Source: Cristatella mucedo
Lineage: Eukaryota; Bryozoa; Phylactolaemata; Cristatellidae
Direction of reading: 5' to 3'
Assembly: GCA_009760855.2 (NCBI GenBank)
Contig: WPIO01000058.1
Span: 1,184,501-1,248,500, forward strand
Length of the DNA: 64,000 bases
Position 1 is the first letter of the stretch; every line of letters starts with the position of its first letter. Below the pieces are notes generated by a model. That model made no database searches. It was not told the origin of the DNA and was given only the letters and a program-made list of their open reading frames with translations. Below, in pieces: positions 24,301-33,989 of this stretch. The position numbers and the translations under genes were made by a program.

Positions 24301-27300
24301 AGTTACACAGTTGCATAAATAGCTCCCTAAGAGAAAAATTTGGCTTCTCATTTTAAAAAGGCTCAAAAGGAAGCATGTAAGTAAGTTGCGAGTGAACCTG
24401 GGAACTCGCGTCGCTGAGTCGAAGTACAAATACAATACGGTACATAAATTTACATGTCTACTACCTCTTTGTACGTCGTGGAATCGGGATAGCGTTTGAG
24501 CGTGAAGCTAATGTTGTCCGAATGACTGACTCGTGAAGCGGCCACGTAGAGTTGCCCATGAGCGAAGCATCCTCCCCAAGAAAGACCAACGTGTTCGAGC
24601 GTCTGATATTGGGATTTATTGATTGTCATGAAGAAAAATATGCGTCTGGGAAATTGTTACCGTCGCCACTCGAATGGAACGTCTCCGTCCTTAGGGGCGA
24701 GAGTGATGTGAGGAATAAAGACACCGTTGCCATCATATTGGCCGCCATTGATAGAGGCTTCCAAAACACGCAGCGTTAACCTTAAACCCGGGCTCCAACT
24801 TGATCAAAATATACGCATGCGGAAGTCCGGCTGTCGGAACTCAATGGTGTAATCCAAGGCTTTCCGAAAACGAGCTTCACCTTAAGATCGTTGATGAGCT
24901 CGTCGAATTGTCCTTTAAACACACTCGCGATAATATCTGGGTGATCTTACGGTTGCTGGTTCAAAAGAAAGCTCTCTTTCATGTCCGGGAGGTTCGGGTG
25001 GTACGTGAAAGTAATGAAAAGTGAACTCAAATGACTTTCACGGCGTCTTGATATCGTGCGTGAATGTCCCTCGAATAACCAACGCGCGAACCATAAGGCA
25101 AAACTGCTTACACCTCCGGCGCGCACGGATCGCTGTCGCTTGCATTGACGTGGTCGGGCAAGTTTTATGAAGATGAGCTCGCAACTTTATCCGGCTTTCT
25201 GTCTCCACCTTTTCTGATGAAAAGCGGGGATATTCTTAAAATATAAAAATATAATTCATCTATATAGAGCCCCAAGAGAACTAAATCTCTATTCAGGTGC
25301 TTCACATATGCCTCAGGGGTCGAGCCCACGACCTCAGCCAGACCTTAGTCGGGGCGAGCACCTTAATTGCAGGACCAACCCAGCTCGGCATTCTTGAAAC
25401 AGGCTCTCCATGCGAAAGAGTAAGTCCGAATTCGACGGGCGTTGATTTAGGCAGTAAGCGAAGTTATCTTGGGCGGATACATTCCGTCGTGGGCCACGGT
25501 GCAATCGCCCCTTTCCGCCTCATCGTCAACGGCCATAGCTACAGAAGCTGTTATACGGCGTGTTGTTACGTGTTTCGTTGCTGAATTTCACGCCTCTGCT
25601 CGTCCGAAAGTCGGGCACGCTGCCGCAGTTTAACGCGCCACTGCTAAAGCCTCGGCGTTCTCCTTAGCCTTTGCGGAAGTTTGGCACACACGCGATGGTT
25701 TTACTTGGCCCCGGACCATTAACCACACCGTCCGTATGGCCTTCGTTCAACACGTTCACGTGAATGTGAATCCGCTCGCTCATCATATTGACGCCGAACG
25801 CTTGCAGGATGACCGCATCGCTGACTCCAAAGGGATCAAATTGGTGCTCTTCATTGCCGTCTTACAAATCCGCAAATTCGCCCATGGTCTTTTTGTGCAG
25901 TGGGCTCTTGATCGGCGATTGAAAGGCAAGAGGTCCATGATGAATGAAGGGTCCGGCAACACGTCTATCCCCTGTCTTAACAGCAGCACGTGAAGCAAAA
26001 CTTGTCCGCCACCGAAGAATCGTATTAAAGTCTGCCAGCGTCTATCGTAGCTCTATACGGCCCGTAATTTTTCGAAGCATTACAAACAAACTTCCCAGGT
26101 CTGCAAGTCCACATTAGATCCGTCTCAGAATAAGACAGAAGTCAAAGCTGCGCCTTCTTGCCGAGTGACGAAAGGGCAGACTCTCTCGCTTTAATAGGAA
26201 ATCAATAGTTCAAACTCGATGAAGGAGCGAGATGTTTAAAACGGAGTCTCATAGTTAAAACATGCCTGCACTCAGTCTCTGGCTCTGGCTCCTGAAGTAC
26301 TGATCTCGGAAGGCAATGCTGCGCCATTTTGCCGATTGACTCGAGTCTATTCTTCCAGAAGTACTGGTCGCCACCTCGCTGCGTGACGGGCGAACTTCCT
26401 CGCGCGGAACTGAAATGCCTCAGTGTTATTACTAGAATAATTTTATGTGATTAGGCACGTCTCGGCACCTACTCGCCTACGTATGGCACCTTATTTATGA
26501 CTGGCTACGTCTGTGAAAAGCGAAAGATCTAGCCTGGCAAAATTACTCGCTAGATCTAGTATGGCAACGTATTGTATTTCACAATGCTGCAGAACATGAT
26601 AATGACGCCAGCCAAAGTAGCAAAACCTGCTTCGGACGCAAGAACCTAGCGATTGGAAAGCAGCCAGTAACAGTTGCCAGAGGAAGGATGTCCACGTGAC
26701 GCAAAAAATAGTGCATGCCGGCCGACTGGTGACCAAGCCACATCAAGCTTCCTTTGCAGCAAATGTAAAGCGCCAAGAGAGAGAGAGAGAGAGAGAGAGA
26801 GATAGGTCTCCGAGGGCGCTTCCTCGAGTGTATTATTAATATTATTACAAAGGTAATGGCAACTTGCAAGTAGCCACAGATTGCTGTACGTGCATACCTG
26901 AAGCTTCTCTCCTATTGCGTTAAATAGTTGTAGGAATGCTCAGAAATTTCTTGTCTCTTAGCTAATTACTAAGATCGGGTAGGTAAAACCACTGATTTCA
27001 AGTTTCCCAAGACCAAGAGTGCTTTCTAGAGAAAGGCTGGCCAGTATAGTTTGGAATTGGATTATTGCTTTAGGGGGGGTTAGGGCTCATGAGTTATAAT
27101 GATTAGTAACCGCATTTACTATATGTCTTGTTAGCCAAAAGCATTGCTTTTTCGGTACTGAGAGAGCCGTCCATCTGTAATCACTCACTGTGCAAAATAG
27201 AGCATATCAATAAGCAGGGGCCCGAAGATCTGAGGTATGGGCAATATTAGTTACTGCCGGTTACTGCTATCGTCTGAATGGCTGCGTGCATTTGAGCAAC

Positions 27301-28080
27301 TTCTACGACACGTTAGCCATGATTTTAAACGCTAGTTCGATCACTAATCGGTCAAGTGTCTGTGACTCCTAGCATCGCTACATGAGAAATCTTTCATGCA
27401 AAAGAATAAAATGTGACTCAGTCGTACAAAACCCTAAGAGAGCTTGATCTCAGTTCAGGTGCTTCGCATGCATATGTTACGGGGGTCGAACCTACGACCT
27501 CGGGTGTCAAATACATTCACATTGACCATGGTCAAGCGCTTTAACCATTAGGCCGAAGAAATAAAAAGTACTAGCTTATTCAACAGCCTCTTATGTACAG
27601 AAACATAAGAGTCTTGACAGCTATCCCCGCCGCTTATAGCGGCAAAAAAGGATCGCCGACTGCAGGATTTGAACTCTTAACCTCGGGATCGAGCTCTTGA
27701 AAAGCTACCGCTTTACCTAGTGTGCCATCAAATTAATCTCAAGCCACTATACTCGCTCGTAAAGCTACTTTTAGTTGCACAGTATTCTCGGTCAGGTGTT
27801 GACCAGCTGTTGAGAGTACTTGAATTAGTGCTGCCATAGTATGAAGCTGCTTCCCTACTATGAAAGCAAGGCTAGTGCCTCCAACACTTCGCTAAACTTT
27901 GCTACCGATCGCTTTCGCTCTGCACATTCCCGCTTTTCGGTTGCAGGAAGAAGAGGCACAGCCGAACGCCTGTCTGCTATGGGGATCGTCGAGACGTACA
28001 TCTCACTCAATATTTCAGTTGTCACCATTGTCGCGACACTTTTGGCTGTATGCATTGGAATAAGCTTACGTAATAGGTAA
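9624..28080 (+). CDS. Gene A: cholinesterase-like membrane carboxylesterase, six coding exons
   Basis: Predicted secretory-pathway alpha/beta-hydrolase of the cholinesterase/type-B carboxylesterase family, which hydrolyses carboxyl esters. Joined exons are 9624-10786, 13956-14149, 14292-14516, 16554-16644, 18659-18855 and 27947-28080: 2004 nt, 667 residues plus stop, with every junction in phase and GT-AG. Seen: signal peptide (about residues 1-23), EDCLYLN (122-128), oxyanion HGGGF (153-157), nucleophile GESAG (Ser234), acidic Glu361 and His508 in GADHIDEL. The Ser-to-Glu spacing of 127 equals that of acetylcholinesterase. YWTNYAKNGDPN matches the family C-terminal motif. A hydrophobic stretch (about 646-664) with a short basic tail suggests a type I anchor. 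The Cys of the third cholinesterase disulfide is missing. The intact triad argues against neuroligin. The substrate cannot be told. Confidence 0.9.
10787..13955 (+). other. Gene A intron 1
   Basis: 3.2 kb, GT...AG. Apart from the open frame at 12203-12631 it holds only simple ATT repeats near 13305. Confidence 0.85.
12203..12631 (+). CDS. 142-codon open frame in gene A intron 1, function unknown
   Basis: It starts MLFEKLKAGGTKRSFFLC and is rather Cys-rich later (CCRDVAKGEGLPC, then CVVCC). I do not recognise a domain and see no conserved partner elsewhere in the window. It is either a nested gene or transposon relic, or chance. Confidence 0.2.
   Translation: MLFEKLKAGGTKRSFFLCLVIGTMKLLTIGKCFETVIPQTFEVTNCCRDVAKGEGLPCDHAAEAVRTTSKVTVVNSLRCPMTTVVSAMLREAHIWLCVVCCNHTMPMRTAHFQSTPGDKLRFIGTFLDNVQLTAETPELNLR
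13956..14149 (+). CDS. Gene A exon 2
   Basis: The acceptor is CCGTTACAG and the donor is ACAG|GTCGGT. It adds C to complete the AGC codon from exon 1, then 64 codons, then one base (phase 1). The product is a helical stretch (DEVYSYAIKLIG, then RQQLDSYPPDAKDMLRLL). It matches exon 2 of gene C at about 74% of bases (50 differences in 191 counted), with one codon more in A. Confidence 0.86.
14292..14516 (+). CDS. Gene A exon 3: catalytic histidine exon
   Basis: The acceptor is TTGCATTGCAG and the donor is GTGAGT. It has 225 bases in phases 1 and 1. It carries His508 within GADHIDELSSVFAYPF, equivalent to the HG.E..FVFG.P motif around the catalytic His of cholinesterases. The same length and phase occur in gene C exon 3. 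Confidence 0.88.
14722..14768. repeat. 15-bp tandem repeat, three copies
   Basis: GAAGGAGAATGACTC repeated; it lies just before a LINE tail in gene A intron 3. Confidence 0.9.
14790..14885 (+). repeat. LINE 3' tail in gene A intron 3
   Basis: CCTTTGCAGCAAACGTAAAG, GAGATTGAGTTCTCCGACGG, then a TTATTATTATTATTG run to 14885. It is not shared with copy B. Confidence 0.85.
15961..16044. repeat. 28-bp minisatellite, three copies
   Basis: TTTCCCAGTAAAAAGACCTG plus GTCAGTATA, repeated three times with few changes. Copy B has a single unit (36715-36745). Confidence 0.9.
16554..16644 (+). CDS. Gene A exon 4
   Basis: The acceptor is TATTTTAG and the donor is GTAAGC. It has 91 bases. It encodes TDAERKLSAKVIQYWTNYAKNG, the conserved helix before the family motif W-x-NFAxTGDPN; the junction with exon 5 rebuilds the Gly of NGDPN. 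The exon recurs in locus B (37260-37350) and gene C (60633-60723) with the same length and phase. Confidence 0.88.
17527..18034. mobile_element. Non-autonomous DNA transposon (MITE-like) with C/G-rich inverted ends
   Basis: The block is present in copy A and absent in copy B. The left end (GGACGGACATCCCCCCCGAC) and the reverse complement of the right end (near 18000-18027) match as GGACATTTCCCCCC-type arms. It is flanked by TCCTAAG on both sides (about 17529 and 18028), a likely target duplication. It contains TTTAGGG-like motifs and an (AT)18 tract (17891-17926). Confidence 0.75.
17891..17926. repeat. (AT)n microsatellite
   Basis: About 18 AT units inside the MITE-like element. Confidence 0.97.
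18257..18331. repeat. (GA)n microsatellite in gene A intron 4
   Basis: About 37 units. Copy B has the orthologous tract at 38669-38723 with about 27 units. Confidence 0.97.
18659..18855 (+). CDS. Gene A exon 5: C-terminal part of the hydrolase domain
   Basis: The acceptor is ATTTTTAG and the donor is ACG|GTAAGT. It has 197 bases and starts with DPNIGKP. It ends with the segment GLKLQEDFFWNTL, which matches the last helix of cholinesterases (xxAFWNRFLPxL) but lacks the Cys that forms the third disulfide there. A copy lies at 39512-39708. Confidence 0.87.
18955..19215 (-). repeat. Old LINE 3' end (antisense), shared with copy B
   Basis: TAATAATAATTAGATATTTG, then a decayed tail and UTR followed by CTTCTTTTTAAATGTCATCA (the FKKKLK region reversed). 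The same relic is at 39895-40150, so it predates the duplication. Confidence 0.65.
19555..21090 (+). mobile_element. L2/CR1-like LINE fragment, degenerate, in gene A intron 5
   Basis: Broken RT pieces on the + strand: VPQGSLLGPVIFPIYTLLLADVV (19900-19965), a decayed YADD region, LLADLHWQPVQQRVDFKVL (20520-20575) and the 3' UTR. The tail is at 21015-21085 (TTCGAAAGAGATTGAGTTCT, then a TTATTAT remnant). The 5' part is shared with 40668-41765, so the insertion predates the duplication. Confidence 0.85.
21180..23500 (-). mobile_element. L2/CR1-like LINE, degenerate, antisense, endonuclease to 3' UTR
   Basis: On the - strand, 23500-22900 gives endonuclease-like pieces (GGRIAIVRAPSQFFNSFAF), 22530-22275 the linker (SKIISKLRNLQPLNIDAAVR), and 21700-21460 the RT thumb (LLADMQWLPVKRGDDIKVLFL). 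The 3' UTR near 21190-21330 shows the GACATGCACGGTGTC and CAGCATGCA repeats typical of the family. The element is heavily mutated. Confidence 0.75.
24440..25130 (-). mobile_element. Helitron Rep/helicase relic
   Basis: Read on the - strand, 25130 to 24760 gives Rep-like pieces: SRDIHARYQDAVKVI, then FITFTYHPNLPDM, then DHPDIIASVFKGQFDELINDL, then a segment ending EFRQPDFRMRIF where active Reps have the HUH His-x-His. Next, 24640-24440 gives the end of a Pif1-like helicase: FMTINKSQYQTLEHVGLSWG and HGQLYVAASRVS. Stops and frame changes are common and most of the helicase is deleted. Sequence up to about 26000 may belong to it (RARLSDEQRREIQQR near 25600) but is less clear. It lies in gene A intron 5, in the part missing from copy B. 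Confidence 0.8.
25262..25395 (-). repeat. tRNA-derived SINE, family 1 (antisense)
   Basis: A LINE-like tail reversed (GAGAACTAAATCTCTATTCA), then the B-box reversed (GGTCGAGCCCACGACC) and the A-box side (GCACCTTAATTGCAGGACCA). Confidence 0.8.
26750..26852 (+). repeat. LINE 3' tail with an internal (GA)n expansion
   Basis: CTTCCTTTGCAGCAAATGTA and AAGCGCC, then (AG)12 where other copies have the short AGAGAGAGATT, then TCTCCGAGGGCGCTTCC and TATTATTAATATTATTAC. Confidence 0.88.
27425..27562 (-). repeat. tRNA-derived SINE, family 1 (antisense), shared by both copies
   Basis: GAGCTTGATCTCAGTTCAGG, GTCGAACCTACGACCTC, then GCGCTTTAACCATTAGGCC. The counterpart is at 46375-46515. Confidence 0.82.
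27563..27738 (-). repeat. tRNA-derived SINE, family 2 (antisense), private to copy A
   Basis: It has the same body as the 4.9-kb copy, with reversed B-box GGATTTGAACTC and reversed A-box TTTACCTAGTGTGCC. Copy B has no such insertion at its matching site (about 46517). Confidence 0.85.
27947..28080 (+). CDS. Gene A exon 6: membrane anchor and stop
   Basis: The acceptor is GGTTGCAG. The phase-1 start GA completes the GAC|G of exon 5. It encodes 43 residues ending in a hydrophobic run (VVTIVATLLAVCIGI) and the tail SLRNR, then TAA at 28078. AATAG|GTAAAA just before the stop could also act as a donor, so a further exon is not excluded. The frame is open back to an ATG at 27841, but that upstream part looks like intron. 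Confidence 0.75.
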
Positions 28081-31000
28081 AAATGAGGCGACGGGGTGGA
28101 TCCCACAATGTACACTAGAAAGCTCCCTTTGACAACTATTTAACTTGGAAACTGCACCAGTCAGTAATGTCTGTAGAGAATGCAGGTGGTTGAATTGTAA
28201 GCTGGAGTGTGCGTACCATCCAATGAGAAATCTTTCCACTGTGTTAACTCACTGACGGCTGAGTTAGGATAAGTACCTGTCGCTGCATGACGAATGAGGA
28301 GTACACACATTGGTATGAAACTTGACGAATATGTCTGGGATGGTTCTTGCATAAATATTAAGCATTCCGCAGCCGAAAAGTCGTATGCACCACTTAGGTG
28401 AGCTAAGGCAATAAACCTGCCTGTGTTCGGCACATCCTACCTGACAGGTCCAATATAGTATTTATCTCATAGGGGTGGCGTCATCAAGAAGCTACACCCG
28501 ATGGCGCACCTCGAAGGAAAAGTAGCGGCAACGCTATTGCGTGATACCAGATTGTTTGTGCACACAGTTCGGCTTGCTTCCCTTTGGGCAACGTTCGTTT
28601 GATTGACGCGTTTGCAAGTGTAACTGTCCGCGCTCTGCCTTCTGCTCACTTGCCACCGAACCTTGATTCGAAAACACAAAGATTTTCAAGAATAAATTTA
28701 ATATGTTCACCACGCGTGATAATGACTGATAAAAGAGTGCGAAAGAATGTAAACATTTCTGTTGCATTAGCTCCGAGAAACTGAACTCCCATCCAAAAGA
28801 TGGAAATCGGACGCCAAAATAAGCTTCTGAGCTCAAGCTAATTAAAAAAGTTGAGAACTGAGGAGGGTGGGGAAATAACGATAGCCAACAAACCCAGAGC
28901 GTCTGCCTAATGATAAGTGCCATGTTCTAAATGCTTTACAACCCGCTAATGAGATTCGTCCTTAAAAAACAGACAGTTGTCATTAAACAAGTTTTTGAGA
29001 GTCTTCATTTCTCATGAGACTGGTGGTAAGTGCGGTCACTTAACTTGTGAAAGCGGACCACTGAGGAACGACTGCTTTTGGAGCGATGTTTGCTGTACGT
29101 ACGTCTTTCTTACTCCAAAGTGGATACTCGTGAGCCTCTTACCTAATATTGCCTTTCAAATTAGCATAGAGGTTCGAGCATTGCAAGATTGGGTTTGGGT
29201 TGCACTGCAATTGGCCTCAGCCGGGAGAGTGTATACCGACGCGTGCAAGTGCTGACTTACCCTATTCAGTAATGCTGCACAAACGTTCGATCCGAATGCA
29301 ACGCCCAGTCAGGTGACAAGTCAAGGAAGTGATTAACATAGAAGTAGCGGTCAAAGATGGTTAAACAGAGGCAGCAGAGTGGCCAGCATTAAAGTAGAAA
29401 ACGAATATTATTATACCGACGAATGTTTTGAGAAATTAAGACCAGAGGTTCAGGTAAATTGTCAATTCATAGAAGCACTCAAGCAGTAGCATCTACAAGC
29501 TCTGCTGTAAATATACGAAGGCTCTTTATAAAAGCAAACCACTATTGTGCAATTCAATCATTGGCTTTTCAAATGCACGGAAGATAGTCTGCAAAGCAAC
29601 CACAGCTTTTTTCGGAAGAGCTATAGCGGCCATTGCTTGCCACGGCAGTATGGGATCGCTTTGCAGGACTTCGAACGGTGTGATCAATCGGGAAGTGATA
29701 GCACAGCAAGCCCTTTACGCGGCATCATTGTGCACAAGTGGTTTTATATTTTAGATTATTTAATCTGAAATATAATCGGAACGAGCTTGGGCAGAGCTGT
29801 TGTTCATGACTTGGCAAAAACGCGAGCATGGCATCTTCACAGCCTGACGACTGTTACATCGTCCTGCAAGCCCAAGCCCACTCGGAATTAGTGGGGCTGC
29901 TGTCCGGAATTTCTCAAAGAGGTGACTGCACATTTTATAGGAAGGCCGGAACATTGTTCTTATCGAATGCACCCAATCATTTGAGGCGATAAGCCTCTCC
30001 AGGGCACGTGCTGCCAGCTGATGGAGTCTGCTACCCACATCTCGCTGCGTGCGGCCATCAAAGCTGACTTGACGTTTCGGTTGGTCGCGGAAAAAAGGCA
30101 CATGTATGGAGGATCACGATGTCTACATATAGAAGTGCAGGTAAATGAACTTAGTGCACCACCGTGGTTTCGTAGTTAATCCCTTCAAGAGTGCCACTGT
30201 AGGCTGGTCTGACTGTCCTTGAAATACTGAGGGCAGACTAATCATAACCGAGCCTCTTGCTCCGAACTGTGCAACTGTCAAAGGGCACGGCTGAGTAGTT
30301 TTTAATTATGATTCCGTGCTGGAGCTGTCCTGAAAACCTGTGCAGTCGCGTTCAGATGCGATTGACGGCTCAGCGGGTCTTTTGCGCCAAAGCTATGTCA
30401 CTCGAAGGTTTGAGCGAGAATTAGGCACTAAGTGAAAATGAGGATAATCAATTGTTCTGTTAAGAAATATTCGTGCTGAAAATAGCCTGCCATTATCGAA
30501 GTGATTTGCATGAATTTAGTAGTCGCTGGGCCTCACCGAGGAGCTAATACGATTAAATCGCCATTAATACGATTAAACCACTGTTAGCATCGGCCATGAA
30601 GATCGAATATACACGAAGGTGCGCAACTGAGCCCAGCCTTGACCTTGAGCCGTGAAAGCGAACCCGAACAGGAGAGGTTTGTGAGATCGTTGAGGTTCTA
30701 GCCCTCTGGAGAATAGCTCTCCTCGTGCGCCTTTAAGAATGCAAGCAAGAAGGATGACAGAGGCTCATGAAATTTAAACGGATAATTATTTGCAGCGCAT
30801 TCATGTAAACTATTATTAAACCACTAATAAAAGTGGCCGTTTACATCCCACTAGCTGCTCCACCCGAGCTTAGAGTCGCGACGCTAATTTTCTGAGAGTC
30901 CACGATCCGACGAATCTTTCCTATGCACCCTGGCTTAATGCTTCTCGTGACTCATGTGCTGTCATTCAGTGAGTGTTCGCGCCTCAAACTGCCGTTTTGG

Positions 31001-31129
31001 TAGCTGCTGTTGCTCAAACGAAGCTTTTTTCATGGCTTTAAAGAAAATTAAAGATGGGCTTTTAATTAGCCTGACTCAGTCAGGGGCGGACCAATTATTT
31101 TCTGGTTGATAGCAAGTTGAGGATTTTCC
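28081..31129. other. Intergenic, mostly unassigned
   Basis: 28081-28970 is downstream sequence shared with copy B. 28970-31129 has no recognised gene; a 113-codon frame at 29760-30101 on the - strand shows no domain. Confidence 0.6.
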
Positions 31130-31137
31130 GGTTGAGG

Positions 31138-33825
31138 CAGGGGTGTCCAACCTTTTTGCGTTGGGGGCCACATTAAAAAAATTCAAAAGGTCCGGGTGCC
31201 ACATGTAAATTGGCGTGGTTGACCACATCAGAAAATAAGATCGTAATTTAGCATGACTATTACTATTATACTTAATAAATAAACCGCAATACAATAGTAT
31301 TTTTTAGCATAGTTATAATTAAAAATAATAAATAATAAAAAATAATTCAATTGATATTATGGCCAATCTTTTACTTTTGGATTTCTATTTTAACAACATG
31401 AAGATAGAAACTTATAAAACTTACAAAATTACATGACAAGGACTCACATAATAATAATGCCTTCGGATTAATTAAATGCCACAGGTATTCAATGTCTTCT
31501 GCACTGCAGGCATCAATGAGATATTTCGCATTGTTTCTGTTTGCATAAAAAGTCGACATGTGCTGCAACAGTGGATGTGGCAATTCTAAGGATTCCTGAT
31601 AAATATTCATCTGTGAGAACGGATCGAGTCTTTGTTTTCACATTTTTCAGTCTGGAAAAAAGCTGTTCACAGCAATATGTGCTGCCAAAAAGTGCAATAT
31701 ACCTGCGAGCATGTTTGGCTAGGTTAGGAAAAGACTCTGATGAAGCATACTGCTTGTAAAAGGTAACAAGGTCATGCTGATCATAAGCAGTTTTTAAATT
31801 GCTGTAATTATGAATGTCGATTAGTTCGAGTTGAAATTCATCATGTGCATCAGAGGGATCGATATTAAATGGATTAATAATCATGTTCATGTCATCCGCA
31901 TGTTGTTGGAAATTTTGAAACCTCTCTTCGAATTCATCAACAAGTTTGCTAACAAGAGTGGAGTACTTCATATGAGCCAGCGTTTCAGGCGATCTTGTTG
32001 CTAGTGTTGTAAAATGTAACAGTTTCTCCTGATATAAGTGTTTCCGGAAAAGTTTTAGCTTTTGCACAAACGCGACAACACACTCATACATTTTATGGAC
32101 CAGTTGATCCTTACCTTGGAGCTTGACATTAAGATCTGCAAGATGTTTGGACATGTCCACCAAAAAAGCCAAGTCATTCAACCACTGCTGGTCATCGAGG
32201 AAGCCAAAATATTTTCCCTTTTCTGTCATAAATGTTTTTATTTCGTCCCGAAGTGACCAAAACCTGGCTAACGTGTTTGCCGTACTTAGCCAACGGACTT
32301 GGCAGAAATAAATAACATCACAATGATCTGATCCCAACTCTTCAAGGAAAGCCTGAAATTGTCAGTGGTTTAGCGCACGAGACCTTATCACATTGACTGT
32401 TAAAACTACATTGTCCATTACATGTTGCATGCTCAAGACCTTTGCACATAGCTGTTCTTGGTGGATGATGCAGTGATGACTGAAAATTTCGTGAGGTACT
32501 AATTTTACCATTAAAGATACAAATCCATTGTGTCTACCTGTCATTGAAGGGGCTCCGTCTGTGGTAAAACCAATCAATTTAGTTTCAGGAAGATTAAATT
32601 TTGTGAGGACCCTCTTGACCTGATCCAAAATATCCCTCCCCGTTGAAGTGCCTTTCATTGAACATATATCCAACAGTTCTTCGATAATGACAAACTTTCC
32701 TGTTACTCCGCGTACAAACACCGACAGTTGAGCCGTCTCACTATTGTCCGTGCTTTCGTCGAGCGCAAGAGAATAAAATTCGCATTCAGCAAGTCTTTTA
32801 GTGAGACTTTCTTCTATGTTGGATGCGAGCTCGTCAACTCTTCTCGCAACCGTTTGATGAGAAAGACTGACTTTCTTTACTTCTGACTTCTTTTCTGGAC
32901 AGAACACACCAGTAAACAGCCTGAGACATTCCTTAACAAATTAAATATCGGAAAATGCTTTCCCCGCTTAGCTATAGCTTCAGCTATTAAAAAACTTACT
33001 TTGGTTGAAGCCTCAGACTTATTGCTGACTGCTGTAAACAATGACTGCTGTCCGATGACGCTCTGTTTCAACGAGTTCACGCGATCAATTCGAAGTTGAC
33101 CAGTCAGGCTGTTGTACCTGTCGCCATGCTTTGTTGAAAAATGTCGCTTAACATTGTACTCCTTTGCAACGGCAATTGTTTCTTGGCCTATTAGGCACAT
33201 TTATCTACCAAAGCGTTCCATTACAAAATAGTCTACAGTCCAAGATGCTTTGAAAAGTCTTCCTTCTGCGTCAATTTTTCGTTTTTTTTGCTAGTATTCA
33301 CATTCGCCGCCATTTTTCTCTGTGAAATAAAAAAACAGATCAGTTATGAATTGATTAATTTATATTTTATCACAGCAATATCTTAGTATTAGTAAGTAAG
33401 TTGAGAAATATGCGTTTTTTGAAAAACCTACCTGAGTGATTCCAGTTCGTGCAGCAGCAGCTGAGAAACGGCTCTTTTTTTCTATCCACAGTGTGAAACA
33501 GTTAATTCCGCTTGCGGAAGCGTTATAAATGTGATCGTAATGGCACCGCTGTAGCAAAATATATTACCTCTTCACGCCAAAATGTTCACATGAAGGCTAG
33601 CAAAATAAATCGATTGTTTACCCTCACGCGAAAATAGCCATTCGGACACCTTCACGCTTCACGCGCGCGTGAAGTACATCACAGCGCCTTATATCGCCGT
33701 TTGTAATGATTAAAAATTAACGAAAAGCATGGAGTGACAAATATTTTTGGGATAACGTTGCGGGCCGCATAGAAGACCTCGGCGGGCTGGGTTGTGGCCC
33801 GCGGGCCACGTGTTGGACACCCCTG
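31138..33825 (-). mobile_element. hAT-superfamily DNA transposon, complete with TSD
   Basis: The ends carry a 14-bp perfect terminal inverted repeat (CAGGGGTGTCCAAC). The element is flanked on both sides by the 8-bp target duplication GGTTGAGG (31130-31137 and 33826-33833), as expected for hAT. It is 2,688 bp long and encodes a transposase on the - strand. A perfect TSD and TIR with few coding lesions mean a fairly recent insertion. Confidence 0.95.
31513..33310 (-). pseudogene. hAT transposase, lightly damaged
   Basis: In order on the - strand there is a BED-type zinc-finger region (33310 to about 33100, with KEYNVKRHFSTKH), then the RNase-H-like catalytic region (32907-32362, with ALDESTDNSETAQLSVFVRG and FTTDGAPSMTG), then the C-terminal dimerisation region (32337-31513, with RWLSTANTLARFWSLR and CCEQLFSRLKNVKTKTRS). 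It resembles the Charlie-like hAT group related to GTF2IRD2-type host proteins. Lesions seen: a TAA just before the ATG at 33200, a second finger Cys replaced by Gly (CLIG), a frameshift near 32920-32945 and a TGA between 32362 and 32337. It is therefore probably inactive. Confidence 0.9.
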
Positions 33826-33989
33826 GGTTGAGGGAACTGGCAAGATAATAATAGTATTACAATTAATATTATATCTGTATAGCACCATCATAGAACTCAA
33901 TCTCATCGAGGTCACTTTTTATTTGCTGCACAGGAAGTACGATCGAATGGTTAGTGGTAGCATACTCAATCAACAACAGAAATAACACG

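Larger units (their letters stand above)
18856..27946 (+). other. Gene A intron 5 (9.1 kb)
   Basis: It is occupied mainly by a sense LINE (19.6-21.1 kb), an antisense LINE (21.2-23.5 kb), the Helitron relic and SINEs. 23.5-24.4 and 26.1-26.45 kb have no recognised content. Confidence 0.8.
14656..28970. repeat. Segmental duplication, copy A
   Basis: This stretch is collinear with 34514-47806. Anchors: the motif around 14656 with 34514, exon 4 with 37260, exon 5 with 39512, a LINE fragment at 19621 with 40750, the segment at 26465-26750 with 45250-45535, and exon 6 with 46748. Identity is about 90% in exons and visibly similar in introns, broken by insertions private to one copy. Confidence 0.88.

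Noticed and set aside
27841-27946. Upstream extension of the exon 6 frame, starting at an ATG, as a separate 79-residue membrane protein
   Set aside because: The acceptor at 27946 fits the exon 5 phase exactly, and the corresponding upstream part in copy B has diverged strongly.
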